Assembly (NCBI RefSeq): GCF_018139145.2
Contig: NC_059477.1
Location: 42,655,502 to 42,719,501 of the forward strand
Source: Gymnogyps californianus
Lineage: Eukaryota; Chordata; Aves; Accipitriformes; Cathartidae
Reading direction: 5' to 3'
DNA: 64,000 nt
Positions 9,351-20,894 of this stretch are shown piece after piece (the stretch's first letter is position 1; each line of letters starts with the position of its first letter). A model generated the notes under the pieces. The model was not told the DNA's origin. It did not search any database and was given only the letters and a program-made list of their open reading frames with translations. A program made the position numbers and the translations under genes.

Positions 9351-12300
9351 AGCGGAGAAGGGGGTAAGGCGTGTGTGCCGGCGGCGGTTCTTTGTCTCGG
9401 GAACCCCCCCAAAGAGCCGCCTTCCCCCGAGGCGAGGCGGTTCCCCCCACGCCGGGATCTGCCCCTCCTCGCGGGCCAACCTGTGAGGAACCGCCGGGAG
9501 AGAAAAGCCCGCGGCGGCTCGTTGGCGGTGCCGGTCCCGGCCGTCGGCGGAGAGGAGTCCGCGGGGAGCCTTGGTGCGGCCTCGCCTCGGCCTGGCGGCT
9601 TTCAGGAGCCCGGGCTGGAAAGGGGCCCGCACCTTTCGGCCGGCTGTGGGGCGGTGGGCCCCCTCGGGACACGCCGGTCCTACCGTCCCCACGTCCCCGG
9701 CGTGTGTGTGCGCGGTTCACCTGGGGCTGGTTCTGGGCTGCCAGCGTTTCTGTCGGGCTCTGGTTTTTGTGTCGCTCTTTTCCCCTCACCTGAGTAGCAC
9801 GATGGACTCGGTGTTTGAGATCACCTTCCCAGGAGAACTTCCCAAGGAAGGGCAGTGGTTCCCTTGGCGCTGCATGGGAGTGTTTTGGGCAAACGTCCTG
9901 TTTTCTTTCAGGTATCTAAGTAGTGCGAGCAGATTATCACAACCTGTCTATTCTTCCATGTCCTTTTTTCTTTTGAGCAACATTTACCTGAAAAACAGAA
10001 GCTAGGGGAGGAGAACGAATAAAACCCATGTGCGTGCCATGCCCTGCGTTCCCCGTAATGCCGTGTGAAACACAGCAAGGCGAGCTGTTGCGAGAGTAAT
10101 TCCCATATCAGATACTAGAGCAGCCCCCCCGGTATTTGAAATATTCCTGGTGCTGAGCGAGGATTCGCAAACTGGTGTGTGTTGGGGATTATTTCTGGTT
10201 AGACCCAATTAGATTATCATGTCTAAGAAAAGAATAAGCCTCTTCAGTCAGGAACCCCCACTGATGAGCCAAATGGCAAGTGAGATGTTACGATTATTAG
10301 GCACAGTGGAAAAAGCCTGATGTCGCATTGCTCTTGTCGGGGAAACCCATGGTCAAACGTGATGCCCCCACAAGCAGCGCATGGCTCGGAATCAAGTCTT
10401 GATTCATCTTAACCTACCAAAAGGGTGCCTGGCTTAATTCGTGTGCGTGGTCTGTGGGAGAAAATTAGTGGTTTTGAGTTAGGACCGATTGATTAGATCA
10501 GTAAAAGGAAGAGACATCATTTAGGAAAATGGAGTGCGTTAGGTATGTATAACGTAAATATGGGAGATAACAGGACCACGCCTGTAATTTCTTGAGGTAC
10601 TTGAAAGGAGTAGATGGCATCTGTTTTTAGAAGATGGACTTAAAATTAAGGGTCAGAGGACGAGTGCTGTAGCTTTGCTGGAGGGAGCAGCAGGCTGTGC
10701 AGATGCATGTCGGTACAAATGGGGTGTTGGATGGTCTGCTCCCATCGGGAGGAGCTGCAAGATGGGGCCCAAGCACCACTGCTGGAACAGCCAAAAATCG
10801 CCTTCAGCCTGTTCTCGAAGCCAGCTGGGGATGGCTGGTGTTTGTTGCAGCTTCCAGGAAATATCTGACCAGTTTATGAAAGAATAAACTCCTAGGCTGT
10901 TATTATTTTGTTTTCTCTGTGGCTCTGAGGGGAAGATGACTGTGCCACTGGTCAAACCCCAGAACAGAGTAGGCAGTAGAACAGCAGAGATTAATGAGAA
11001 AGGAATGGTGGTCAGGCGAAAAAAAGATGAGGAATATTTTCTGTAGGGAGAGAGGATTAGTCAGCAGATGAGAGTATGAAGAAGGAGATGCTGAAGGTTA
11101 TAGGGCTAAATCTCACCTTCTTTACACGCTGTCTTAAGAAATTAGCCTGGCACAAGCATCGCTCGTGCACTCGGAGAGCCCTGGTGAGGTCCCGAAGGGC
11201 TTTGCTGACAATAGCAATTTTCATACCGCTAATGAACTTTCCAAGACTGTTTTTGACGTTGATGAACATGCAGCTCAGTTGAGTTGCAGCTGCATACAGG
11301 TATACAGTCATCACGCTGAGCGGTTCGTTTCCGTTTCTGTATGTAAAGAGTGGGGCCGTGTGAGAAAGGTTCCTCCTGTGCAGCCTCACAAAAGTATTTT
11401 GAAGTTTTATTCTTCTCTCCTTGTGCAGAACCAGCACAGTGAGCCATAGCCCTCTAAAACATGTGTGTGTCCATGAGGAGAGCACAGATTGGCCACATTT
11501 TTACCGCAAGTGCCGTGACATTGACTGTTGTTTTATTTTTTTCCGCTTTGAACATACTCTCCTGATCTTCTCCAGGAGCTCTGTGGTCTCTTCAGCAAGG
11601 GGATGGATGAGCAGCGATGCGCCTGGAGGTGATGCATATGTGCGCTAGCTTGCGTTTGCTGGGTTGTTAGCAGCCTTAGTCTTGAGGAAGGTCCCTGGTG
11701 AAGTAGTTTGTCCACTTCAAACGTACATAGTCACCTTACTGCCTCCTTGGTTAGCCTCGCTCTTTGAGGTTTGAGGTGCATAAATTGCAGGAGATGAGGG
11801 GAAGTGCTCCAGGTCACGCTTTTCTGGTGAAGCTCTCAAATCTAACTGTGCTAACACGCTCCTCCAGTCTGTAACAGTGCCATCGGCATTACTGAGGATG
11901 CGCCGAGCACGTGTGCGGCAGTGCCCGACCGAGGTGAAGGACAGCGATGCTGGGTCTGGCTGCGTCACACCTCTTGGTCTGCTGGGCAAATAACATGAGA
12001 GGATTTTCCCTGTGGGTCTGTGTCTCCTGGTACTGTTTTTGGGACTGGTGTAGTAAATGTGCTTCCCTGGCTTGTTTGTTGCATTGAGATTTGTACTCAT
12101 GTCCACTAGTGAGGACCAGGGTCTGTCTGTGTGTTTCAGGAAGACGTGGTATTTGATGGGATGTACTTTGAGGAGAAAAATGTGGAGGGTAGCCCAAGAG
12201 AGATCCAGGTTTCTGTCTGTAAGCTAAGTGTTGTTTTTTCTATCCCCTCAAACTGATGTGAAGTCTCCCCTTTTGGTAGGACATGTGAAATAATTCCCTT

Positions 12301-13953
12301 AGTTTCAGGTTTACGCAAGAGTGTAAAGTCCAGGGAAGCGGCGGCTTGTTATTGCCACCAAGTTCCCAGTTTGCCCGTGAGGGGTGCAGGGTAAACTGAG
12401 AGCCAGCTCCCAGCTCTGGCACTGACTGTGAGCTTGCCAGCACTGGCACAGCCCCTCGGGTGCAAGTCTGCAGGAACCTCCTGCCGTTATCCCTTCCCCA
12501 ACATGCTCACTTTTCCTCCTCAGCTGTGTTGGATTTTTTTCCTGGCTTTATCGTATGGACACATGGGGCAAGTGTGCATAAATCTTGAATTCTGGTAACC
12601 AATCCTAGTTTATTGCATAGGAAACCATTGTTCAGCGTGTGTGAGCGCCGTTGCAAACCAAGTGCGCTGAATGCGTCTGTAGACATTATGGCACCGCTAT
12701 CCGATGCAGTGAGTTGTGAGGTTGGAGATGTGGGGGTAAAAGCCAGGCTTCCAGCTCCTGCAGCAGGGTGGTCTTTCTCTGAACCGGTAACGGGGTTGCA
12801 CGTTTGCAAATGACACGTGGTTTGGAGGAAGCAGCCAGGACAGAGTTGGCAGGGTAAATTGTTGCCTAATGAGCTGTGATTGACATAATTTGACTGCTGG
12901 ATTACAAATCTGCGGTGAGGTTAACAGGAAATATCCTCTTACCCCCACCAAGTGGTGTTTCATTTTACAAAGGAGTCTTCTGTGCCCGGTCCTGTAGGAC
13001 GGAGGGAAGCGTCTGAAGGGTGAGGGGAGCATGGAGGGAGGAGGTGTTTCTGCCATCCCGCTCCCGGCCCTGCTGTGCTCTGTCCTCAGTTGAATGTGAC
13101 GGTACCTACCTGGAGGCAGGGCATCAGCTCTGCTTTTGTTGAATACACGCGAGGCTTTGCCAATAGGAACTTCTTCGTTCCACTAGAATTTCCTTCTTCA
13201 CAGTGGATTTTGTCTGAGCATCGTTTTCCATACCAGTCAAGGGAGTTTTAGTGTCTATTGCTAAAGAATTTGAAAGCTCAGTGTGAAAACTCTGTAACGT
13301 TTCCCAGCTGTTTTCCATTCCTCTTCCTAATCCTCTATCAAATATATTATGCATTGTTTTATAATATATACGGTTTAGAGTCTGCAAATCATTAAAGAGC
13401 ATGACATGGTTGCAGGAGATATCTGCGAGGTAGTATTAGTTCCCTCGCTTTGGTGGAGTTGGTGGGGCACTGGATTCCTTGTTGTAATTCCTAAATTTAA
13501 CAGAACTCTTGTGGGACGAATTTCAATTGAGATCCTGGACTCTCATATCAGGTGTAATTTGTATTGGTTTTGTGGCATTTGAAAGCAATACTATGGAAGT
13601 TGAGAGACACTAAATTAGATTTAGGAACCACCTTCAGGAAAGGGAGATTTCTGAAATTCAGATATTGAAAAGACCTGTTGTGTTTTGTTGTTCAGACCTC
13701 GTCTCTGACAAGCTTCTGCTGCTGGGCTCTTCCTTCAAGGTCTCGTGTAAATGATTCAAGCAATGACACCTTTTGCTTGAAGAAACAATCTAATAAATCG
13801 CATTGTTAAATGTATGTATTTCTGACGGATTAAATTCACAGAGTGAAGTAGTACTTGGTGGTGGCACATCTATCAAGCTGCCTTTTAAATCAGTAAACGG
13901 CATTTGTAAGTTTTTCCACCTAGACATCGCAGGAGAACATTTTTGTAAAACTA

Positions 13954-13974
13954 TTTTTTTTTTTTTTTTTTTTT
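13954..13974. repeat. T21 homopolymer
   Basis: Twenty-one consecutive T residues with no flanking SINE or processed-pseudogene body that I can recognise. It is a simple mononucleotide microsatellite. Confidence 0.95.
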
Positions 13975-15295
13975 GAGTGTCTGGAATACAAGGATACCAT
14001 GGTGGGTATTTAGCTACTAGAAAGTTAGTCACATTCCTAAAATTGATTTCAGATCCTGGAAACCTGGAAGACTTAAAAAATGGCTAAGCTGATGTAGACG
14101 CATATATTCTTCTGTGTACCATCTTTCTATATAAAATAATCTCCTTAATTTATTGGGCTATAATGATGGAGGTATGAACTCATTCTGTCAAACTGCGTGT
14201 GTCACTTGTTCATAAGCTCCGAGTAGCCTGAGAGAAAGTAGTAGGCTTTTTGTCAAAAGACCCAGGTGAAAGGGATTGATTGCTGTTTGATGCCCACACA
14301 GCAGGGCTGGATCCGCGCCTCGCCTCTCCCTCTCCCCAAAGGGCGTGGGCTGTCCCAGGAGGGGGCTGTGTCTGGGGGTGCTCGGCAGGGGCATCGTGGG
14401 TGGGTGTGAAAGCCTGAATCTGGAAATCCAGTTATGGTAATGATGGCAAAGAGGTTTCCTAATTGTTTTTGTGCTGTGTGCTGTATAAACCCATCATCAT
14501 GTCGTGTTTCCTTCCAAATTACACTGCGCTTTTGTCTAAGGCGAATAACAACAGGTCGATCAACTTCTTAAAGTGGAAAACAAAATGGGGTGAGAAATGT
14601 GTGCATCTATGAACTTGGCAAGGTTGTTACTTTTCTTTCCTTTAGGTGTGCACAGCTTTTTTTTGCAGTACAGACCCTGCTTCCCACCTGCAGCTCCCAT
14701 GCTGTGCAGGGCTCTGGGGAGGACCCCATAGCCGCTGTGTGTGGTGGCCAAAGTCCCGTGTTTCTTCTGGGGAGGGGACAGGCCTCTGCACGGCGCTGGT
14801 GGGGTTAGCTGATGGTGGGGTAAGGTCCTTGCCCTGGCTGTGCCTGCGTCTGGGGTGGCTTGTGTGCAGTGACCCTTGGACTCACCGGGAGATCGCTCCT
14901 GCGGGTGCTGAATTCCTCCTGCTGAGCACGAGCTAGCAGACCCCTTGCCTTTACCCTTAACCTGCACCATCATCTTTCCACCGGTGCACTGAAGCTTTAT
15001 CAAGCATCTCTATCAACTTCCTTAACCTTGTGTGCAAGATAAAGTGGGGTTTTTTTGTTTTGTTTTTTTTATTTTGTCTTCACAAGCAAGGTCATGCAAA
15101 ACTTGGCCCCGAGGTGTTAAATGGTCTCTTCAGCGGTACTGTATGTAGTGGGTGATGCTTGGGAAAGAATTTGAGACACAAAATGAAACTCAGAGTTTAC
15201 AAGATGATCTGAAAAAAAACAGTAGCTGTTGAATTGTTTTCGATTGCTGATTGAATGACTTGGAGCCACTGGAGTCTGCCTTTAGTCTTTAATTT

Positions 15296-15388
15296 AAAAA
15301 AAAAAAAAATCACTTTAGCTTTTCACGCTGCGTGAAACGGTATTAAAGTCTACAGAAACTCCTCCCCCTCCCCCCCCCCCCCCCCCCC
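15296..15388. repeat. A14 and C19 homopolymers within 93 bases
   Basis: An A14 run (15296-15309) is followed 60 bases later by CCTCCCCCT leading into C19 (15370-15388). Long pure C/G runs are frequent assembly weak points and could be a length error or a true i-motif/G-tract. Confidence 0.9.
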
Positions 15389-18300
15389 GAATAGCAAAAG
15401 TCAGCAGAAACACAAAACTAAACAAAAATGTTTGATTTCCCCTATGTGTTCATTTGAAAGTACGTGGTGGTACTTGTTATTGTATTTTTGCATCATTCGG
15501 CAAAGTTTGTAAATTATTCAAGCAACTTTTTAAAGAGTCCATATCCTTTTTGAAATAAAAGAGCTGTCTGAAGGTATGCATGCTAATTATCAACCCATGT
15601 CCTTTACTTGTATGGCTACTTAAGAGAAGAAGGGGAGTAGTTTTCCCTGCTGGGGTTTGGGTACTGGGTGCTCTTTACAGTTGCAAAAGAGACCAGTCTG
15701 GTGCTTCGTCTCAGATAAACACCGCCTCTGTTTTTAACAGGGTCCTGGCAGTCTTTTGCTCTTATTTTTGAGGCCTGCACCTGCTGAATAAAAGAATTTT
15801 TTTTTTTTTCCAGTCTGTTAGAAAAGGTGGTTTAAATCTGTCGTCTTGGTCTGTGAGTTCTTATGCTAAGGGAGTGAAAGACCCTACAGGAGTAGCTGGT
15901 TTTTTTTCCTCATTATTTGTAGCTTGGAACATATCCTGAAGTGAAACCAAGCTTTGACATTCACTTTCTGATCTTTTGTTTGGTCATTGGGGTGTTACTA
16001 AAAGACAAACCTAGTGCCAGTTCCTGCCTCTTCCCCCAAATACCTTTTTAGTCTTGAGCTTTCAGCACTTCGGCTCGTTTTTCGGTGTTGTTGCTGTTCT
16101 TCTTCCAACTCGGTAACAGAGAATTGAGAATGAATACAGCCTACTGTTCATTTTTAGGAGTGGAAAATCCCTGTGATTGATTTCAGTTTTGCTTTTGCTT
16201 TTCTTTGCTGACCCAACTACTGGTCTTTCTACAATGTGTGTCACTTGCTTTTGAGCAGCAGCTTCTTGAGTGGGTGTGAGTGGGAGGTGGCCGGGGAAGG
16301 GTCTCACGGGGCAGGTTTATGCTCCAGTGGCACCATCTCTGCTTATGTCCAGATGAAATGGTGCCACGTCGCCACTGATGCTCAGTGCTGAGTTGTAGCA
16401 TGGGGAAGTTAAATCGACCGCTTCGTTTTTGCTGTAGATTCTGCTGCAGAAGTTGTTGTCAGGAGTCGGTGATGTCCCTCGGTAGAGTTTAGTGCTGTTG
16501 ACACCACAGCTTGCCGGTGTGCTTTGGCGTGCGAGGGGACATGTCTGCCAGATGTTGGTGAGCTGACTTGTGCCTAACCAAATGTGAAGCTTCCTGTGAA
16601 AGGGCGTCATCAACTTGACTCTTTTTTGCGCTCCTTTTAAATCAAGGTGCTAACAGGGTACTCCTAAATAGAGTGTTCTTAGATAACAGAAACTGCAAAT
16701 TTGAAATTATTTAAAAAATGCTAAGTTCTTTGTCCTGCTTATAGTTTTCAAGGGTGGTCTTGCAGGAGAGATAGTGAAACAGGCCTGGAAATCATGCCAG
16801 CACTCCCGCAGCCGCCCCCTGCCTCGCTTGCAGACCTCCTCCTCGGCTTGATTCGGTCGGGCAGGGAAGGCTGACACCCGGCTCTGCCCCAAGGAAGTCG
16901 TGGAGGAGCACGTGCTTGTGCTGCCATCGTGACCTTGCACGGAGCGGGAACTGAAGAGCTCTCCACAGCACGATGAAATGAATTATGCAAAACATGCTAA
17001 TGCAGCAACGCTCTTCGGCACCGGTTTATTTTTAAGCATCTGGGCTGCCTCTTGAGTTTGAATTAAGCACATTATGATCAGGATCAAAATACTTTCCAGT
17101 TCAGGAAGCCATAAAGAAAACCTCAAGAGAAGCGGCTGTTTTTCCTGGTCGCTTTCGGTTGCTGTGTCCTCGGGAGGTGTGCGTGACAGCAGAAGGCACG
17201 GCTGTTTCAGACAGGCTTTGCAGGGTGGCAGTCGGTGCCCCGGGAGCACTTGTGGATGGAGTGTGCCCCACTCCGGAGTGTTTTCTCACTGCTGGGAGAG
17301 GTAAACATGATTTTCTTTGGTAAGCAGAAGATTAGACCTTAAAACTAGCTGAGGAGCAAAGCCGTACGTTGCCTGTTGTGAGAGGAACAGTTTGAAATGC
17401 AGTTCCAGGCAGCGGCAGTGAAGCAGCCATTCCAGCCACTGGAAGACGTCCGCAGTGAGCAGTGTGCAGCCGCATTTTAGACAAAATGAGCTGAATTATT
17501 GTTTGTTTTCTTCTTTGTTTGTTTGAAAGAGTCCGTTTGGGAATTTGGTATGGGAAATAAGTGACACCAACTCATTCAATTTGATTTATAATTGTGTTAA
17601 GAAAAAAAAAAATATCTAGCCCAAGCCTCCAACAGTCAGGAGCTGCAGCATCACTGGAACCAAAGGCCTCTGCCTGCTAGTCAGGTAAAAGCACTTTCAG
17701 CTTCCGTTGCTTAAAAAGCAGTAATTTCCCATTTATCACATCCTGCCAATTTCAATTCTGAAGGGTCAGTGTAGTAAACGAGCAAGTTTTTAGTGCTTGG
17801 ACTTCATATGATCGCATCAGTTGAAACTGAAGGGCTGCGCTCTTACCCACATAGCATTGTCGCTGGGAAATGCCGTGTTCCCAGTTACTTCTGCAAAGGG
17901 CTCCTAGTTTGTAGGTGGTGAAGGGTATGTGACGTGCACCCCTGTTTTAATTGAATATTGTTTCACTTGCGCTGATTATTTTGACCTTGATGGTCTGCTT
18001 TGTAGTTTTAATAAGTCCAGATGCACATTATATATAGATATATTGGAAAATGTAAGCATTAATTTGTCCCAGGCTTTGTCTCTTCCTGAAATAATGTCTT
18101 ACTGCCTTTCACAAGTGTTTCATTGCATAAAGACTTGGATAATGTATAACTTGCCCATACTCTGTTATAACTAACTTACTGTAGAAATTCAACGTGTGTT
18201 CATTTTCAATTTACCATGGGATCTCCAACAAAACAAGTGTTTGTCTTCTGTAACTGTGCAGCGTTAAACATATATTTGGGGAGGATATTCATAAAGGAAC

Positions 18301-20876
18301 ATAATAGTCGTATTGTATTGGAAATGAATGGTCTTCAGATGAGTGCTGCGCGATGCGTGGACCTCCAGGACTCTGCATTGCAACTCTCGAGAGCAACTGC
18401 GTGTACTTGATCATGAGCTGGAAACATGCCCAACCGCTTCCCAGCTGAAGCGCTGGAGAGGCAAGCGGGGACGCCTCCGCACGGGCACCCTGTGGCCGTT
18501 TGCCCTGGGAATTGTCCTGCAATGTGCTGGGACTGCTTGGGTGACGGCAGCCAGTGTAGCCTGGTCTGTGCCCCAGAGAAAACTCCCATGTTAGAAGGAT
18601 CCTCGGGAAAACCCTTAGCAGATGTGACTTCTCTTGTCATGTTGGCTGGACAGTGCAGAGAGAGCAGTATGAACTGCCTCCTGCCCTTTCAGAAGTCGTA
18701 TCCTGGTCCAGCAGGCAGAAGTGCTTGGTGATGGCAGCAGGAGCCCACAGAGCTGCCCTTGCCTTTTCCAATGTTTGTGGTCTGTTCTGGCCGCTCTCCT
18801 CCATACGGATGTTGGCTGAGGGCAGAAGTTGCTCCTGGGCAGAAGATCCTTGAGGCCTCCAGGAGCATACGAAGAAGTCTTAGGTTTTTTTAGTGTGTGT
18901 TTGGGTGTTGTGGGAGATATCTTAAAATACACGAATTAGTGAATTAGTGGGGTGGTTTTTGTGTTTGGTTTTTTTTTTTTTTTAAATATACATTATTTGG
19001 CCAGAAGTCATTTTACTATAAAAGGACTTGGGGTGAATATAGATTGTACATCTGTTACTTGTTTGTCTGCGAAATGACTGTGCAGTTGAGGCCAAAAGTG
19101 AAGAATAGAGGGTTGCACAAATTGGCAAAGTCTTTCAGAAGCCGGTAATTAAAATGAAGAAGCAAATTGTTCAATCCAGAAATTCTGGTTGTTCATCCAT
19201 CTAATGCTCTGGCATGTCCCTGTACTGACTCCTCTCATCCTGCTTTCCATCTTGTAAGAGAGGCAAATGAATTGACACATGTCTACCTCCGGCAGTTTTG
19301 AAGCCTGCTGTTCCGGCAGAGGTAGGTGGCACTGTTATCGGAAGGGTCTGTGAAGCGATGGTGATAGCTTGGCGGAGTCTATACAGCAGTTTTCTGACAA
19401 ATGTTTCCAATAATTTAGTGTGTTTGGGAGTGCTTCAAAAGGCTTTCTGCCCAGCTCTGTCAGCCTTGCAAATACAGAAGATCAAATAAATTAACTATCA
19501 CAAATATTTAACTTCAAGCGCGGTCAGATAGGAGCTTTGATGTTTTATGCATATATGAGAGCCTCTGTGTATCTGTACACTCTCACAGATATGTTAGGTC
19601 AACGTTGTATTTGTCTCTTCTCTCAGATATAATAACCCTAGTGCTGCAAATCTAAATAATTATGTTCTGCCCTCATAGGGAGGCATGTTACCTGGTGTCA
19701 AAACGAAATACGGTGTACAGAGTTTTACTGGGGAGCTGATGGTAAGCAAATTATTGCCTGGTGTAGTCATACTTTTGAGGATTGTGGGGTTGGTTGGCAT
19801 GTCACCCCTACAAAAGGCATTGGCTCGTAGGTTATCTTGCATTGCATTTGCATAAGGTGTTGCATGATGGCCAGCAACACTCTTCAGGTAAAATGAATAA
19901 GTCAGTTTGACGTAGTGATAATTATTAAAGCACACCATGGATTGAGTCAGGAAGCGTTTGATAATAACTTTAATCCTTTTGTGATAGCATCTAGCTTACA
20001 GGTAACTCTGATGAATTGTTGTGAATCTTGTTCTCTAAAAATTGCAGCTTCTTAAAATAGTCTAGGAGTTGTCATGTCTTCTCAGTGATCCTTTCCCAGC
20101 GCACAGGGAAGCGACAGTGTGTCTGCGAAAACGCAGTTCTGCTCCGTGTCAGAGCTTCAAGTACAAATGCCTGTTCTCTTGATCATGTAAATGAATATCT
20201 AAATGTGGCAAATGTACAATATTCTTTTTGGTAAATAAGAACTTTTGTACTTTACGCCATTTTTTTATCCATGAATCTTTCACAAGCCTCACAGTGCTGC
20301 AGAGGAAGACGAAGAGTGAGAGTTACACTTGTTACCTCTTGAAAAAGGAAGCCTGAATTGCTGTGAGCCCCCCAAAACTGAGCAACAGGACAGAGATTAG
20401 AAATAATGTCTCCCAACTTCCCAGCACTTGCCGTAACCCCTGGGAACAGAAAATGGGAATGTTGGCTGCCTCCCACTGTGAACATGTGTTTGACACATTG
20501 GGAAGCCTGCTGTGTCTCTCTCCAGCTAGCGTGGGGATCTGGGACTTGGCAGCTGGCATTTGGCTCTTTGAAGTCACCTTTGCAGATCGATGTCAGCTTT
20601 CCTTTAAAGTCTTTCATTTGTGTAGCTCAGTTACACAGAAGCTGAAGAGCAGCATTTTAGTTTGTTTATTTTCTGGTGTTTCAGGGCATCTTTTCTCTTT
20701 GATGTATTTTAAAAAATCTCATTTTGTACTGGTTTTGGCTGGGACAAAGTTAATGGCTTTGTTTGCTTCTCGCCTTCTCTTCCAGTTTTTAATTTTCTGT
20801 TGTATTCTGGAGGCGAGATGAGGTTTTTGTCCCTCTGTGTATGCACATGTGTATGAATTGAAACATGGTGTGGTGG

Positions 20877-20894
20877 TTTTTTTTTTTTTTTTTT
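20877..20894. repeat. T18 homopolymer
   Basis: Eighteen consecutive T residues following a TG-rich segment. It is a simple sequence repeat with no attached element recognised. Confidence 0.95.

Larger units (their letters stand above)
8130..9760. promoter_or_regulatory. CpG island spanning the FMNL2 promoter and first exon
   Basis: CpG dinucleotides become frequent near 8130, are extremely dense from about 8510 to 9620, and fade by about 9760. Flanks are CpG-poor on both sides. The island contains GC boxes, a ZNF143-type element, the translation start and the first donor, as is usual for a widely expressed vertebrate gene with dispersed TATA-less initiation. I see no TATA box at a sensible distance. 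Because stop codons are rare in this composition, long open frames on both strands inside the island (for example 8793-9692 on the minus strand) are compositional artefacts. Confidence 0.92.
9761..20000. other. Intron 1 segment, mostly featureless
   Basis: The sequence returns to CpG-poor composition. It contains T21 at 13954-13974, A14 at 15296-15309, C19 at 15370-15388 and T15 at 18969-18983. Open frames such as the 142-codon minus-strand frame at 11057-11485 have no recognisable similarity and are within chance expectation. I see no transposon body, RNA gene or exon. Confidence 0.55.

Noticed and set aside
8793..9692. 299-codon minus-strand open frame across the FMNL2 first exon
   Set aside because: It is antisense to a firmly identified exon, very rich in Arg, Pro, Ala and Gly, and lies in a CpG island where stop codons are rare. 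Explained by composition.
9018..9797. 259-codon plus-strand frame just after the donor
   Set aside because: It lies in intron 1 within the same GC-rich island, has low-complexity composition, and has no similarity to FMNL2 exon 2 or any family I know.
11057..11485. 142-codon minus-strand frame
   Set aside because: Several frames of this length are expected by chance in 64 kb. No recognisable domain and no flanking gene signals.
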